A stretch of 64,000 nt of DNA from Archegozetes longisetosus (Eukaryota; Arthropoda; Arachnida; Sarcoptiformes; Trhypochthoniidae): assembly GCA_018873245.2 (NCBI GenBank), contig JAEMBT020000008.1, forward strand, positions 11,819,172-11,883,171. Direction: 5' to 3'. How positions within the stretch are numbered: the stretch's first letter is position 1; every line of letters starts with the position of its first letter. The position numbers were made by a program, and so were the translations under genes. This document shows, piece after piece, positions 11,721 through 23,155 of this stretch. A model generated the notes under the pieces. The model did not search any database and was not told the origin of the DNA. It saw only the letters and a program-made list of their open reading frames with translations.

Positions 11721-14700
11721 CTGGTGATAGACGGAGAAAGGCGTTTAATTAAAACAAAGCTTTTATGATAGCTATAGAAACGATAATAAGTTTTAATTTG
11801 AATGATAAGACATTAAATGTTAAACATATCAGCTGTTTTCGCATTGAAAGTAGTGGTGTATCAACTTTTTATTACTCAGTCAGCTTTTATTAGTCAGTAA
11901 AAGTTATTAAAACTATTATTTTTTTACTTTGTATACGATAAGAATTTCTTTTTTCGAAAGTAAGATCAAAATCGAAGCACAAAAACAAAACTTTCTCTAT
12001 TTTTAAATTATAGGAAATTTAACTTTACCAAAATAAGGAAAAATCACTCAGTATTGAAATCAAGTTAAAGTCCTTAAGAAATTTAAATTTAGAATAAACT
12101 TGTAATTAGAGATAAACTAATTGTTTCATATGTTTGAAAAAGTATAACTTCTCTGATGCTAAGTCTCATTGACCTAAATTATTATTACTATTCGATTGAA
12201 ATTATTTTCGTTACTAATATCCAATGAAACTTTTGGATAGATTAAAATTATAAATTATTTATAAGAGGTTTCATTTCAATTCATTAAACTACTTTCGATT
12301 GAGTCCTAATCAAACAAATTTTCATTAATCTATAGTCAACACAATAATTTTTAAAGATTACTAGTATTCAAGGCGTTTAAACTAATTAAGAGTTGGTTTC
12401 ATTTTTCAGCTCTTGCTATGAATAGTAATTAAGAAATGATTTGAATCGTAAAAATATTTTTAAGTTCAATTCTTAATAAAAGCACCTCAAAGTGAACTAA
12501 TTTTGACTCATGGTTGTTATAGCAGGTTAAATCATTATTTCAAACGTTAATCACTCCTTAACCTAAAATATAACTGCCTTTTAAACAAAATGATCATAAT
12601 TGATAGAAAACTACACCTTTCATGCATTCGTTATTTCAAAGAGTATTCATTACCAAAAAGCATATGGAATCGTTTGAAAGTTGAACATTAAGCTAGACTT
12701 GAATTGAGACAATCAAAGAGTAATATTTGAATAAATTGCGTTAATTTGAGATCTTCCTGAAGTACATACGACTCCCTCTTAGCTATTGATTAGTACTACA
12801 TTAGATTAGATTTCAAAATCAATTCATAGCTAATAATTATATAGCTTTGATTGATATCCAATATAAGTCTATCTTCTCATTATTTAAAATCTATTTTCAA
12901 GCGTTTATTTCTCAGCGAAAACTTCAAAATACGATCAATTTTCTGAACTAATCAAAATCTAAATCAAGGAAATTAATTAAAGTTTAGTTTCATTAGATTT
13001 TTAAACTCAGACAAAAAATGAGAAATTTGACGTCAAATGAAAACAAAGTAAAAACATTAGGAAAAGTTTAAGACATAGTAACGATTAATAAAGTGAATCA
13101 TCAAAAAATGGCAATAATATTAATAAAAAGTACAAAATCATTTAAATCTAAATTAAAATTCATTTAATATTAATTGATATGGAGGTAATAACGAAAATGA
13201 ATGATCAATCAAAGTTAGAGTCCATAAAAACAAACCTGAAATTAATGAATCAAATATATGACTAAATTGGCAAAAGACAGAACTGATGAAAATAAATAAA
13301 ATAAAATAATATCTAAAAGCATATAAGATATGGCAAAACGAAATCGTGAAAAATAAGTAATAGACTAAAAAAGAGTAAAACAATGTTCGGTAGTACGATA
13401 TGAAAATAATAACTGATATGTAGATAACATACACTTTTATTTAGGTCACGTTGTATTGACTCTCTTTCTCCCATTATTTACATTTGCGTTGATCATTAAA
13501 TTAACCATTACTATCGGATCGCCATTATTTTGTTTGTTGGTCTTACTAAACAGTACTAATGGCTCATTCACTTCGTCTTAGTTCGAAATTATTGCGAGCT
13601 TGTCATGACAGACACCAAACTAAAGATACGCCATATTATTATTAGTTTAGTTAGAGCACTAGACTTGTGTTTGCTATTAATAGGTATCTCAAGCGTATGT
13701 TGTTCCATGGAGTACTTTCTACAGTCAAGTCAATACAAATCTCACCTTAAATCAAATGTTTTACTTTTACAGCTCAAAATTCTGTACCAAAATTACCAAC
13801 TTATTAAGATTTTTTCTATCACTAATTAACTTTTATTTTGCAGAAATTGTCTTAAGTAACTTTAAATATGATTTTCAGCTGTTGTCTGCATACAAGACTT
13901 TGACCAAATTTATTTTGATTTAGGTGTACGTTTATTTTGTTGTGTTAGTCACGTCAGGTTAGGTTAGGTATAACAGATCATAATTTAGCGTCGATTAGTG
14001 TCAATCTAATGAAGCAGTAGTTAACTTGTTAATTAATAAGATAATGTAATGATAAGAAAAATCGAAATTTTTAGAGCATAACAGTTTACATATACGCTTT
14101 TAATACCAAATTTACTATCAGTTCACTCATTTGGGGTAATGACACAGTTGCGCATGACATCTAATACCCCGTTCGCTACCATAATATCTATAACAGACCT
14201 CGTTCTTATGAATGAAACCTTATGCCGGACTTATGCTGAAAAACTCATATATATATATTGTTGGGATAACCTTCACTTTGTCAATGTTTTCTCACTTACT
14301 ATTGATTCATTCAATTTTTTAGAATTCTTCACTTTTGTTCTGAGAAACACAAATTTGATCCGTGTTTTCAATTTAAGTCTCTGTCAGTTGGTATCAATTT
14401 TTAAAAGTTGGTAAACTAAAAGCATTGGAAAAAAGTTTTGAGAATAAAAATCTAAACTTAAATAAATCACTAACATCGAATTAAACATTGAATGAGAACT
14501 TTGTCAGCTAATCATAGATTGATAAGTTTCTGTTACTTGTGCCAAATTCACTTAATTTGGGGTTAATCGAAGACAATAACTCAAATATGAATTAGATATC
14601 TAGGTACATATTAAAGAATAAAGTATGAAATCAAACTAAATTGACAAAAATATCGTCAATTTTACCATAGATAATAAGAATATTCTTGAACGCACATACA

Positions 14701-14818
14701 ATTTGATTTGAATTTGAATTTTTGTTGCTTTTATCAGAACTAAGAGTTCTTTACATTTTTACTTTTTACGAACAATTAGAATCTATTGATTACATTGTTA
14801 ATATAAGAGATGTTTATC
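11721..14818. other. AT-rich non-coding, probably includes the Dlg5 upstream intron
   Basis: No convincing exon was found on either strand. Open frames here are short and low-complexity. One GGTTAGGTTAG stretch occurs near 13953-13966, a common motif in arthropod DNA. Because the first recognised Dlg5 exon starts with an acceptor site, part of this region should be an intron of that gene. Confidence 0.5.
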
Positions 14819-15541
14819 CTTCATAACCAACAACAATAATTCCAGCATCTATTCCCTGATAACCTTGCCTTTGGTGACAATGAATTGCAATAACTACTTT
14901 TACCTTTTACGTAAAGTTTAGGATTGATATCACGGGCATAACATGCGATCTGATAGGAATCAAACTGATTGTTATCTACTATTTACAAAAACTTTTGCGA
15001 TATTATAAAATATTTTCAAAAATAGATTTTTTGGTTATTTTCTGGCAATTATTTCAAACTCCTTTCTCAACAAAATATCAGATTTATTACATTCTTTATG
15101 AACAGTAATGTCTGGAATCTTTCCAGCACCGAATCCAGACTTTCCTATAGAACAGCTATTGCTGTCATAAGATATTTGAGTCTAATTACCAGCTGTAGCT
15201 TTGAATGTGTAATGCCACTTTTCACTATTGCTTTCATAGCCTTTTAATCCTAGAAAAAATAATCTTTTGATGGAGTTTACAAAAATCAAAAAGTGAAGAA
15301 TAAAAAATTAAACTTCATGAATTATAATAAGTCATGAATCTAGTGGATTTGAAACTTAGAAAATTGTTAGGAGCCAGGATTTGTCCATCGTGCTTCTGCT
15401 GCTGCGACTACAGTTATGCTGTATTTCCATAATCCATTTATTTCTGGCTAACTGAGGTCCCGGATATTCAATGTTTTGTTTATATTTATAGTTTACTCCC
15501 ATTTAGTTTTGAGCTTATTACCAACTGGTACACTTTCTAAC
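14819..15541 (-). pseudogene. GH2 glycosidase pseudogene with the catalytic exon deleted
   Basis: The region aligns base by base with the intact GH2 gene at 20656-23155. 14819-15275 matches its last exon plus the start of intron 3. 15361-15541 matches the 5' part of exon 2, up to and including the exon 2 acceptor area. The whole of exon 3, which carries both catalytic glutamates, and the end of exon 2 are missing. Stop codons and frameshifts break what remains. It lies about 5 kb from the intact copy in the same orientation, so it is probably one half of a tandem duplication. Confidence 0.9.
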
Positions 15542-16744
15542 ATTAAATCGAAATTGGTTATTAAAATTTGATTCAAATCAAATCATTTCTCTACCTTGTG
15601 TAGCTTATAAATTCTTGTTTAGTCAAAAGTGAGTTTAGATTTTTCAATTTGTAAAAACTTTGTAAGTTAATAGCATTGTCGATGTACAAGAAGATATTCA
15701 GACTTCTATCATGAGAATTTCTCAACTTTGATTCAACTTACAATTCACAAGAGTTTGATATGGTAATTAAAACAAATAGACAAATAACTCGGATGTTATT
15801 AACAAGTAGGACAAAAACAAAATTCTGTTTAATCTCTACAAGAATTAAAAGATATGGATTAATAGATGATGGTTATATTGAAGTTCAGAGATGACTCAAT
15901 TCGATGAGTGAAAATTCTGGTTATCAAAGTTGTTGTGCAGGAATGTTCTTGTTTTTTATTCTTAGCAATTTCTCATAATTTTGTGCAAATTTTCTGGTTA
16001 AATGAGAAATTAACTAAAGGTAATTTTAGTGCTATTACACCTCAGAAATGATATTTAATATCACGAAATATTACTCAATAACTTAATTTTAACCTTCAAA
16101 ATAGTTCTGGAATTATCAGTTTTCGGCACAAATATATTTCTAATCGCAAGCTTGATGAAGAAACAGGTTTAGTGTTCACTTCTTATTGAAGATACTAAAG
16201 ATTGAGACTCTTTATCATCAGGATTAAAGGATGCATAAAGTGATTCCCATTAACTTCAGTGATATTAAATTTTGCAGACGGAAAAATAATTATTTTTCTC
16301 AAGATTGAATTTTTTTTATTAAACCTGATTCATTTGATAAAATTTGTAAATAATTAAAATTGATTGATTTGAAAACGAATTGAAAATCTCAAATAACGTT
16401 TCAATGAAATAACCAATTTAATCAGACGTTATTTTCATATCAAAACATCATTTAAGTTAAACTATCATAGAGGTTTGGTATTTAATTATGAAGTCTTGAG
16501 ATTTTATACACAGTTTCGTTATGCCCCTATTTTACCCCTTTTATGTGTTAATGTGTTCGTTTTATTAAAAAAAAGCAGGATGAATTGAGTGATATCAAGT
16601 CTTAATTAATTGAAAATTTTATATATGTAACTCTAATGAGTACTAATTAAATATTTTTTTAACTATACATATGTTTAAATAAATATTCGTGTTTCAAACA
16701 TAAGAGTTTAATTTGTTCAGGCATACTTTTTATATACTGGGCTA
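15542..16744. other. Intergenic, nothing recognised
   Basis: AT-rich sequence without a supported frame, tandem array or clear inverted repeat on either strand. Confidence 0.4.
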
Positions 16745-17040
16745 TCATATCATAATACGTCTAAGCATCAATTTTATATAACTATTTCCACACAAATGTC
16801 TCCAAACTGTTGACTGATCTACAAATGGTAATCCCCGATCTGCTACTAACTTACCGATTCGAATATGTGACCATTTCAGGTGTGAATTGGCTATGTTTAA
16901 AATTCGATTTTTATCAATATGGGCTAATATTGAGTGCCTACCACTTGTCAGCAATCTTTTTGGCAGCAACCCTTCATGTTTTCGTTTTAAGATTGCACAA
17001 ACAGTTGAATAAAGGGTATGTGTTTTTCTGCTGATGATAG
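16745..17040 (-). pseudogene. Tc1/mariner transposase relic, N-terminal HTH part only
   Basis: A 74-codon minus-strand frame aligns with the second helix-turn-helix of the nearly intact Tc1 transposase at 37461-38432: both share I-x-N-x-A-N-S, then the R-I block, R-G-x-P, V/S-D-x-S-T-x-W-R-H and Y-x-K-L. The catalytic half is absent. Upstream of the frame the match fades into stops. It is a dead fragment of a Tc1-like element. Confidence 0.6.
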
Positions 17041-17439
17041 ATCTATCAGTTACACTACAACCATATAAGATATATACCTTGTTTCAATTTGCGAGCTCCA
17101 TATATTTACAACTAGAGTTCTGTGCGCTTTAACTAACATAACCTAATAAAATTATGTTGATAAATATACCGTTTAAAAGCACGTCAATCGAGCTTTAAGT
17201 CGATATTGCAATATAAAATAAATGTCTCCTCACAGAGTATATGTTCTAAGTACTTTATTAGTTAGGTTTTAAAATATAGGAGGTGTTTAAATTTTCTTGC
17301 AATATATAGGTTTTAAAAATCCATCCAGAAACAACCAAATTATAATTAGCAACATAATTGGATTTCATTCTAAGTTTCAATGCAAATTTTTTTAGTTATG
17401 AACAGATTCGTGACGAAATAATCCTAAGAGCTCATCGTT

Positions 17440-18235
17440 CAGATAGAATACTAAGGTGTGAATGGTTAAAAATCTAGACAACTTTGAAAGCTTATATTTT
17501 CCCAGGCAAAGGTTTTATCAGATTTTTGCGAACACCAAACGAAAGAGGATTAAAAATACATTTAAAATGATATCAAACATACTTATATTAAGACAAGACG
17601 AAAAATGGCAAGCGATAAACAAAAGCAGTTTCGCTTTCAAGTCGCACAACACATTTCTGAACATTGCGAACTTTCAAATGCATAGTGGTCAAATACTTTA
17701 TGAGACAAGGAAGTGTCGAAGCAGCATTTACAATATAAAAAATTTCAAGCAGCGTCTCAGTGTTGATAGGAAAGAAGGTTCAGGTAGAAGACAAAAATCG
17801 ACCGTAAGACTGTCAAAAGTTCGCCAATATTTGACAAAACGTGGTTGCAGTTACAGATAATTACCAAAACGCACGAATGTAAATTACTGGAAAGCACGAC
17901 CACTCATTAGAGAAGCAGGATTTAAAGCTTTCAAGCAGCAAAAAGTACCAAAATCACATGAAAATCGAGAAATTCATCAAAAACAGAAGTCGACTTTGTA
18001 CCGAAGCCGTTCTCCAAGTCCGTCCAATTGAGCGATTTTGGGCTCTCTTCAAAGCGAATGTGTACAGAAACAGTTGGAAAACAAAAATTTTACCATAATT
18101 GAAGCGGAGGATATAAGTAAAATTACGCAAATTTAGTTTGGATACTCTGCTCAATCTAATGGAGGTATTCATAAAAAGTGGGCGAAACAGGTCGTGAGAG
18201 TGCCGATACAATTTTGCTTAATTATATTTGATTTA
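17440..18235 (+). pseudogene. Decayed Tc1-superfamily transposase, internally deleted
   Basis: Two parts are recognisable on the plus strand in shifting frames. Around 17690-17900 there is an HTH-like stretch (I-Y-N-I-K, then G-S-G-R-R-Q-K). Around 18018-18110 the C-terminal motif R-P-I-E-R-F-W-A-L-F-K-A-N-V-Y can be read, matching the R-P-I-E-D-F region of the relic at 40146-41147. The middle of the DDE domain is gone and several stops interrupt the rest. Both relics probably belong to the same branch of long-spacing (about DD36-37E) elements. Confidence 0.6.
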
Positions 18236-18351
18236 AGAGGTAAAATGCTATTAAATTGATATATTGTGCGTGCTTGTAGCATTTCTCTATAAAAAGTTGT
18301 TAAACATTAAAGTTGGCTAAATTTTAACATCTCACACCTTACTTACAAGTT

Positions 18352-18384
18352 TAGTTTCAGACTCAAAAAGTCATCAAACGCCAC
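18352..18384 (-). repeat. Inverted copy of a dispersed-repeat terminus
   Basis: This 33-base stretch is the reverse complement, with one or two changes, of the end of the repeat at 20225-20425 and of its copy ending at 59006. It may be the opposite terminal repeat of the same family or a lone fragment. Confidence 0.55.
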
Positions 18385-18584
18385 TGTAGATATTGGAACT
18401 TTTAATACTGATTGTCAATCTCTGGGGTAAGGTTTATAAGTAGATGATAGAAAAATCTAATCAAAATCTTTAAAACTTTCTCATACTTTATAATACATGT
18501 ATTGGTATATCAATTTTAGAGAATAGCAGTTTTCAAAGTTCACTTCACTGGAATAATTTATTTTTACACTAAGATAAATCACAG

Positions 18585-19825
18585 GAACTGTTTGTTATTT
18601 AGCTAATTAGCAGTAAATGTATGCATTACATGATTATAACATGATTAATCCAATCTGATTTATATGATTTGAACCCAAGTTGTTCCTAAATTCTGGTTCC
18701 ATGACAATTCAGCCCCAGCAATTCAGCCCCAGACAATTCAGCCACGTCAACTCAGCCTCAAAAAAAAATTCAGCTCCCGACAATTCAGCCCCCACAATTC
18801 AGCCCTAGTACTATTCAGCTCCTGACAATTCAGCCCCAACAAAGTATGCTTCGATTTTAAAATTTTATTAAAGTAAAATTTTTAAAATAGCTTTAAAAAC
18901 ATAATGAATTCAAATATAAAAAATTAAAAAGTATTAAAAAGAAAGATTATGGGCGATACTCCTAAGATATCCTATAATAGGAGTTTGTCCATACTTCGCC
19001 ACGCCACATTCTCTTTCAAATTTGATGCTGCATCTCGATACCTCTTCTTTTTTGTCTTTGGTTTGATTCCTGCCAAGTACTGTTCAACTTTCAACTGGCG
19101 CAAGCTTTGAAAAATTGTTGATTATCACAATTCGATTTGATTTGATCAAACTTAATATAATTAATTAATTTAATCAAATGAAACTGAATTAAGCTTAAAA
19201 TCTACTCCTAATGGAGACTCTAACCATTAGGCTATAGAGTAGTTACAGTTGTTTAGGGCTGAATTGTCAGGAGCTGAATAGTATTAGGGCTTAATTGTCG
19301 GGAGCTGAATTGCCGGGAGCTGAATTGTCTTTGGGCTGAATTGTCGGGGCTGAATTGTCTGAGGCTGAATTGCTGGGGCTGAATTCACGTGCTACGCTAA
19401 ATTCTACATTATCAGTTCAGCTTTATTGCATACAATGAGCTGTAGTTTTTAGTAAACTTGATTTCTTACTTAATTGATTGCTTAGCTTCATGTTCATTAC
19501 TAGTTTTGTTGAGTTTCCTTTTGATTATTTTATAATTAACTACAACATCAGAAATTTTTTTGACTTCACATAGTCGGATGTTATAGTCAATTACAAAATA
19601 ATCAAAAGTTAACAAAACTAATAATGAACATGAAACTAAGCAATAAATTAAGTAAGAAATCAAATTTACTAATAATCATAGTTCATTGCATGCAATAAAG
19701 CTGAACTTATAATGTACAATTGAAGAACAACTTGGTTTCAAATAATATAAATCAGATTGGATTAATGATGTAATAATCATGTATTGCATACATTTATTGC
19801 TAATCAGCTAAATAAATTGTTCTAT
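18585..19825. repeat. Large palindromic element split by a later insertion
   Basis: Ignoring the 703-bp element at 18695-19397, the two sides form one long inverted repeat. 18585-18686 plus 19406-19552 pairs with 19568-19825, arms of roughly 250 bases with moderate divergence. The loop lies at about 19553-19567. The structure is typical of a foldback MITE. No target-site duplication of the outer element was recognised. Confidence 0.75.
18695..19397. mobile_element. Non-autonomous element with 8-bp TSD, AATTCAGCC family, copy 1
   Basis: The element is flanked by a perfect 8-base duplication, TAAATTCT, at 18687-18694 and 19398-19405. It starts GGTTCCATG and ends GTGCTACGC. Near both ends the motif GACAATTCAGCCCC is repeated several times in variant form, in opposite orientation at the two ends, so the ends form an array-like inverted repeat. 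A tRNA-like A box (TAGCCTAATGG) lies near 19213-19240 on the minus strand. A second copy with its own 8-bp duplication is at 43810-44304. The duplication length suggests hAT-type mobilisation. No protein is encoded. Confidence 0.9.
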
Positions 19826-19924
19826 TCTTTACAATGTTAAGGCAAACGCGTATAGTAAGTTAAATTCTCCAATGAAAAATTCAAATAAAAATCATATTTT
19901 CATATTAAAAACAAATTGTCAACA

Positions 19925-20000
19925 GTTTACATGAACACGACCCTATTCCACTAGTGGTCATTACACTAACCACTAGGCCACTTAAGAAGTTAAATAATCA
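19925..20000 (-). repeat. tRNA-derived relic (SINE head or tRNA pseudogene)
   Basis: On the minus strand a canonical pol III A box, TGGCCTAGTGG, is followed about 35 bases later by a poor B-box match (GGGTCGTGTTC). The acceptor and T arms do not pair properly, so it is not a functional tRNA gene. No anticodon is assigned. Confidence 0.4.
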
Positions 20001-20224
20001 ACGCTTTTAAACTCATAGATTGAGCACCTTTTCACTTTATTTATATTCTCTAAAATAGCTTACTTTAAAGTTAAATAAAACCAAATCAAAAGTTACATTA
20101 ATCCTAGCCATAGAGGGTCTACGGGTCAGTGTCAGACTTTTTGGCGCTCAACTCATCAAAAATTTGATTTGTTTAATCATAGTAGCGTTTGCCAGAAAAG
20201 TGCATTTATTGCGAAGAAACCTAA

Positions 20225-20425
20225 AATCTGCTTCGATATAACTTTTGTCAAACCTTAACATAGAGTGGGATAAAATTCATTAATCCTTAGTGCATATAAA
20301 GTGAGCCAAAAGTCTGGCTTCGATTCTGCAGAGAGCTTTAACTCTTTTCTTATCTATTTCAATCATATGGGTCTACAATTCATTTGGCGTTTGACGACTT
20401 TTTGAGTCTGAAACTAAAAGTAGAA
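20225..20425 (+). repeat. Dispersed repeat, uninterrupted copy
   Basis: About 200 bases here match 58373-58487 joined to 58931-59006, with the same conserved blocks (for example ataaaattcattaatcc and gactttttgagtctgaaac). This copy lacks the 435-bp element found in the other, so it shows the empty state of that insertion site. Confidence 0.75.
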
Positions 20426-20655
20426 ACTTATTAGTTAAATTTAAAATGAAACTTCAACCCTGTCAATCTTTTTCTATAGCAAATGCATAGTTTAGGCAAA
20501 GAGATTCCTTACTTAGTTTTCAGTTTTTAAAAATATTTTCTCATATACTTATATTGGAATTTAATTTTTATTATATAGCAGAAACATGTTTAATACTTCT
20601 CAAATACAACAATTAGTTGATTAAATTATTTATATTTAATTTGTAAAAACAATGT

Positions 20656-23155
20656 TTATGCTTCATAGCTGACATCAATTATTCCGGCATCTATTCCTTG
20701 TCCACCATAGATTTGATGGCAATGAATAGCGATAACATTTTTGCCCTCTTTAAGAAGTTTAGGGTCGATATCATGGGCAGAGTATGCGGTCTGATAGGGA
20801 TCGAACTGATTGTTATCCACCTGAACACCGTTTATGAAAACTTGTGCGACATCGTCATAGAATATATGCAAAACTGGGTGTTTCGGTAATTTTCCTGCAG
20901 CTATTTCGAACTCTTTTCTCATCCAAATATCGGGTGTTTTCCATTCTGTATGAATAGTAATATCTGGAGTACCTCCACTGCCAAATCCGGACTTTCCTAC
21001 AGACCAGCTATTGCTGTCATAAGATATTTGAGTCCAATTACCGGCTGGAGCTTTAAGTGTGTAATGCCAATTTTCACCATTAGTATGATGACCTAGTAAT
21101 GGGATAAATAATCGCTTTTGAGTATTAATTCAAGGACTCTTCCAAAATATTAGTTGAATTACAATATAAAATGCAAGTAATTGTTAACAGATTAAACTGA
21201 GAAAAAGCTTAAGATTTCAAAATTATAGACCTGTTGAGAATATAATATTGTTGACTGATTCTGAAGGATATAGTTTATCAACGTATTTCTTGACCTCAGC
21301 CACATCTTCAACTTTAGTCATTTTTCTGTCGTAAGTTAAAAGACCATTGATTTCGACTTCTACATCAGTGGTTTGGGTATAAATAGCTGCTCCCAGCCCG
21401 AAAATAGCATGTGCTCTAACGGTCGCAAGTCTATCAATAAAGAATTTCTGCAAACGTTTGCGATCTTCGAGTCCTTGATATTGAAACAAGTGGGCCAGGT
21501 CCCAAACATGCTCTTTAATCAAAAGCCCTCCGCCTCCATATTCACCATTCACTACTACTCGATTAGGCTTAAGAGCGATCTCAGAAGAAGTAGGATATGA
21601 ATGATGATCCTCTATATTACTGACTCCGTGATCAGTCCAACCACTTGCTTCGTTGATAAGTCTAGAAGGATCCCATTTTTTGAATAGGTTGACAACTCTT
21701 TCGGTGTCGTATTGACCCCAACCTTCATTGAACGGTACCCACATTATGATAGACGGGAAGTTATGCAATTGATTGACCATTCGTTCCATTTCAATCTCTA
21801 TCTGTTGTGAGTCTGCTGCCGTTCGCTTGTTATCGTGAACTCCTCCGAAAGCCGAGGGAAAGTCTTGCCAAACAAGAAAACCCATTTTGTCAGTTGCGTA
21901 ATACCAACGATCGGACTCTACTTTTACGTGCTTTCGTATTGTATTAAACCCAAATTTATGTGTCATTTCCAAGTCATAGATCATTGCTTCCTCATTGGGT
22001 GGAGTGTATATGCCATCGGGCCAAAAGCCTTGGTCTAGAGGCCCAAACATGAAAATCGGTTTATTATTCAGAAAGAATCTATTGATTCCTTTTGAATCCT
22101 TTTTGACTTCCATTTTTCTCATTCCCATATAGCTGGTCACTGAATCAGAACCAGCTTTCACGTGAATGTCATAAAGATAGGGATCATTTGTTGACCACAG
22201 TCTTGCAGAAGGAATTTTGATCTTATTCGGAGAATTGACAGGTGCTTTTTCATTAGAAGCTACAACTTTTCCAGCGGTATCAACAATTTGAATGACTGCG
22301 TGATCTATTGGTCCGTTTGTGTTGACTGTGATCTCAACTGAATCACTGTCAATATCAGGAGTTATTTTTAAATCCTTTATATAAGTTTTTGGGACTTTTT
22401 CCAACCAAACTGTTTGCCAAATGCCGGTTGTAGAAGTATACCAAATACCTATTTAATAATAAAAAGCTTAACAGAATCTGCCATTTTTGATTTCGAGCAT
22501 TTCTTCAAAGTTCATAAGACCATACCTTCAGGATGAAGACGCTGCTTACCAATAGGTTGTGCCCCACCGGTAGTATCAGTAACTTTCAGTACTAAAGTAT
22601 TTTCTTTATTTTCATTTAAAAACTTTGTTATATCAAAACTGAATCTATTATATCCTCCTTTATGTTCTCCAACTTGTTTTCCATTAACAAAGACCTGACT
22701 GTGATAGTCAACTGCACCAAAGTGTAAGATCAACAGATCATCTCCGACATCTGCAGTGAAACTTCTTTTATACCAAAGAGCGTGATGTTCATCAACAACT
22801 TTTTGGACACCACTGAGTGACGATTCTACTGGAAATGGAACCAAGATTTCTCCGTCGTGTTTAAGCGGCTCTGCGGCTGCGATTGGAGTTATGCTGTATT
22901 CCCACAGTCCGTTTAAGTTTACCCAATTGCTTCTAACAAGTTGTGGACGCGGATATTCTGGCCAAGCCTTTTTTGGATCTACAGCTGCAGCCCATTTGCT
23001 TTTGATGCGATCACCCACTGGCGACCATCTGTCAACAATTTGGTCAAATTCTTATTAATCTGAATGTTTAAGCATTAATTTTTTCCCAGCTTGATCTTTA
23101 CTTACGATTCGCAATAATTGATTGCAAATATAAGCAGTAAACAAATTACTTTCAT
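20656..23155 (-). CDS. GH2 family glycoside hydrolase (beta-galactosidase/glucuronidase type), secreted
   Basis: Four exons join in phase: 23106-23155, 22526-23028, 21231-22448 and 20656-21092 (735 codons plus stop; GT-AG introns). Exon 1 is nearly all signal peptide (M-K-V-I-C-L-L-L-I-F-A). Exon 2 gives the jelly-roll sugar-binding domain, exon 3 the Ig-like domain and TIM barrel, and exon 4 a second galactose-binding-like domain. The family's acid/base glutamate sits in F-N-E-G-W-G-Q (about residue 424) and the nucleophile in N-G-E-Y-G-G (about residue 487), so it should be active as a retaining exo-glycosidase. The sugar specificity cannot be read from sequence. The short 735-residue form with a C-terminal carbohydrate-binding-like module resembles bacterial GH2 enzymes more than lysosomal animal ones, so horizontal origin followed by intron gain is likely. 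A decayed duplicate is at 14819-15541. Confidence 0.92.

Noticed and set aside
13153..13434. Minus-strand frame of 93 codons rich in Tyr, Phe and Ile
   Set aside because: Composition follows the AT content, no domain or splice context is visible, and it could not be linked to the missing Dlg5 5' exons.
18700..18850. CRISPR-like array of AATTCAGCC repeats
   Set aside because: Units are short, variable and without spacers of even length; they are the ends of a transposable element with target duplications in a eukaryotic genome.
19195..19250. Functional tRNA gene in copy 1 of the AATTCAGCC element
   Set aside because: Only an A box is recognisable; no B box, acceptor stem or T arm pairs.
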